Assembly: GCF_010820665.1 (NCBI RefSeq)
Contig: NZ_JAAIKC010000001.1
Span: forward strand, 1 to 64,000
Length of the DNA: 64,000 bases
Reading direction: 5' to 3'
Origin: Paenibacillus sp. SYP-B3998
GTDB lineage: Bacteria > Bacillota > Bacilli > Paenibacillales > NBRC-103111
Position 1 is the stretch's first letter; every line of letters begins with the position of its first letter. The translations under genes and the position numbers were made by a program. Positions 62,934 through 64,000 of this stretch are shown here, in pieces. The notes below the pieces were generated by a model. That model did no database searches. It was not told the origin of the DNA and worked only from the letters and a program-made list of their open reading frames with translations.

Positions 62934-63860
62934 GTGCTTGAGGTGATTATCATAACGGAACCATCTATCAACAATCTAGTTCTGTTTCCCAAAACAGAGC
63001 AATTTTATGAAGAAGAAATTACTCGATTTCTACAACATGAACAGTATAACGATGCGCTGCAACTGCTCACGTTTTTACTGCGATTCCCCAATGCCGATCA
63101 GCAAAAGACGGACCAGTGGGAGGCGCTGCTTCACTGGCTCCAGACGATGCATCCGGAAACTTTGTTTCCAGCAACGAGCGTAATGGAAGAGGAGCAGGAG
63201 GAAGAAGAGGAATTGCTGCGTCAGTATATCCAGGAGAAAACGACAGACGACAGCGCCTATATTGAGAAGACGTTGAATATGCTCCGGGAGGGCTCGCTAG
63301 AACAACAGGTTGCTGCGCTAGAGCAATTAGCTTTTGTGGAGCTTTCGGAAGTAAGCCAGGCTGTTAAACGTTGGATTACAGAAAAGGGAAGACATCCCCA
63401 TGTTCAGTTCAAGGCGCTACAAACCTTGAAAAAGATGGGAGAGCAAGGCTTCATCGAACTGCCTAAAAATGGAGGTTTAGTCTTAGTAGAAATCGAAGAG
63501 ACGCCTCTTATCCCGGAAGATTTTCCAATGCAAATTAGGGATATGATTCGCAGAGTCGGAGAAATTAGTGAAACAGAACAACCTGATTTTGTTTATTTTG
63601 CTAGCCAAACATGGCATGAATTTCTATCATACGCGTACGGAACTTCGATTTACTCTGACTTACTGAGGATGGAAGAAGGGGCTGTTGATGTCTGGGCTTC
63701 CGCTTTGCACGTAACCCTTCAGGAGAAATTGTTTGGGATGGCGAATCGGGAGGAGCTTCTGGATGCCTATGGGATTGTCGATTCCATGAAACTCCAATGG
63801 AAACGAGCTCATCTGACGTTGCAGACGTTCATGAATCAAATGAATCCCAACCCTTCATAA
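62934..63860 (+). CDS. YsoA-like repeat protein (TPR/HEAT-type) upstream of a probable trigger factor gene
   Basis: A helical protein of about 308 residues with repeat-like segments (YNDALQLLTFLLRFPNADQQ, QQVAALEQLAFVELSEVSQA, then VQFKALQTLKKMGEQGF). In B. subtilis ysoA lies directly before tig, clpX and lon, and the promoter and ribosome binding site that follow here suit tig. Its role is not known. The start is unclear: the best Shine-Dalgarno sequence, GAGGTGATT (62940-62948), precedes only the non-standard codons ATC and ATA; GTG at 62934 or 62943 are ordinary alternatives. Confidence 0.78.
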   Translation: MLEVIIITEPSINNLVLFPKTEQFYEEEITRFLQHEQYNDALQLLTFLLRFPNADQQKTDQWEALLHWLQTMHPETLFPATSVMEEEQEEEEELLRQYIQEKTTDDSAYIEKTLNMLREGSLEQQVAALEQLAFVELSEVSQAVKRWITEKGRHPHVQFKALQTLKKMGEQGFIELPKNGGLVLVEIEETPLIPEDFPMQIRDMIRRVGEISETEQPDFVYFASQTWHEFLSYAYGTSIYSDLLRMEEGAVDVWASALHVTLQEKLFGMANREELLDAYGIVDSMKLQWKRAHLTLQTFMNQMNPNPS

Positions 63861-63879
63861 GGGGGAGAAAGTATCTGCC

Positions 63880-63907
63880 TTGAAATGAAAATGTTATATG
63901 GTATAAT
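63880..63907 (+). promoter_or_regulatory. Sigma-A promoter of the next gene, probably tig
   Basis: TTGAAA, a 16-base spacer and TATAAT. A leader of about 90 bases leads to the ribosome binding site ggagggg at 63992-63998, immediately before the window end. The coding sequence itself is outside. Confidence 0.75.
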
Positions 63908-64000
63908 AGAATGGTTATAATGGTCGGTAGAGGTATTTTTACATACGCTCCACTCGCCAGAACGTGAAAATAATGTCATGGAACATTTTTGGAGGGGAAG

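Overview
The window looks like a chromosomal segment of a spore-forming, low-to-mid GC Firmicute of the Paenibacillaceae (Paenibacillus-like). The evidence is gerE, gerM, a YheC/D-type coat protein, CgeB-like and CotSA-like glycosyltransferases, an AsnO-type asparagine synthetase, a FapR-type operator in front of fabH, and the Bacillus-like order gerE ... gerM-rph-rdgB.

Layout. 0-1.8 kb: 3' half of a 23S rRNA gene with no 5S gene behind it, then tRNA-His and tRNA-Leu. 1.9-12 kb: housekeeping genes (aminotransferase, acetyltransferase, a MocR/PdxR-type regulator with a very long Glu-Gln repeat linker, malic enzyme, Fsr-like exporter, phosphatidylserine decarboxylase, NagZ-like lipoprotein). 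Among them sits a short minus-strand unit in which a c-di-GMP-I riboswitch and a terminator precede a 66-residue cysteine-containing protein.

12.1-35.2 kb is the most unusual part, an apparent spore-surface glycoprotein locus. It holds a YheC/D-like ATP-grasp protein, a CotSA-like glycosyltransferase, and a giant protein (2241 residues, no signal peptide) made of about 200 tandem decapeptide repeats. Next come a run of sugar-modifying genes: an RmlD-like reductase, four copies of one GT2-like domain spread over three genes, a hexapeptide-repeat acyltransferase, a GT2/GT-D fusion, two CgeB-like transferases, a DegT aminotransferase, a glycosyltransferase with a DNRLRE-like C-terminal domain, a DUF1796 protein and a Gfo/Idh/MocA oxidoreductase. 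It ends with three small paralogous helical proteins. Several spacers carry AC-N16/17-CATA-type elements resembling sigma-K promoters. I infer that the glycan genes build and attach sugar to the repeat protein in the mother cell late in sporulation; this is not shown directly.

35-54.7 kb: fabH under tandem FapR-like boxes, a CAP-domain secreted protein, a TrpD2-like protein, a nitrate-transporter pseudogene, an Lhr-type helicase broken by one frameshift, gerE, a DUF6483-type protein, a methyltransferase, an MBL hydrolase, a PgpA-like protein, gerM, rph, rdgB, asnO and small hydrophilic proteins.

54.7-62.8 kb is a cobalamin/cobalt/nickel-related block with three cobalamin riboswitches. One precedes a decayed Ni/peptide-type ABC transporter (an internal deletion plus a frameshift), one precedes metE, and one precedes cbiMNQO. 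The window ends with tRNA-Arg, a YsoA-like protein, and the promoter and ribosome binding site of the next gene, probably tig.
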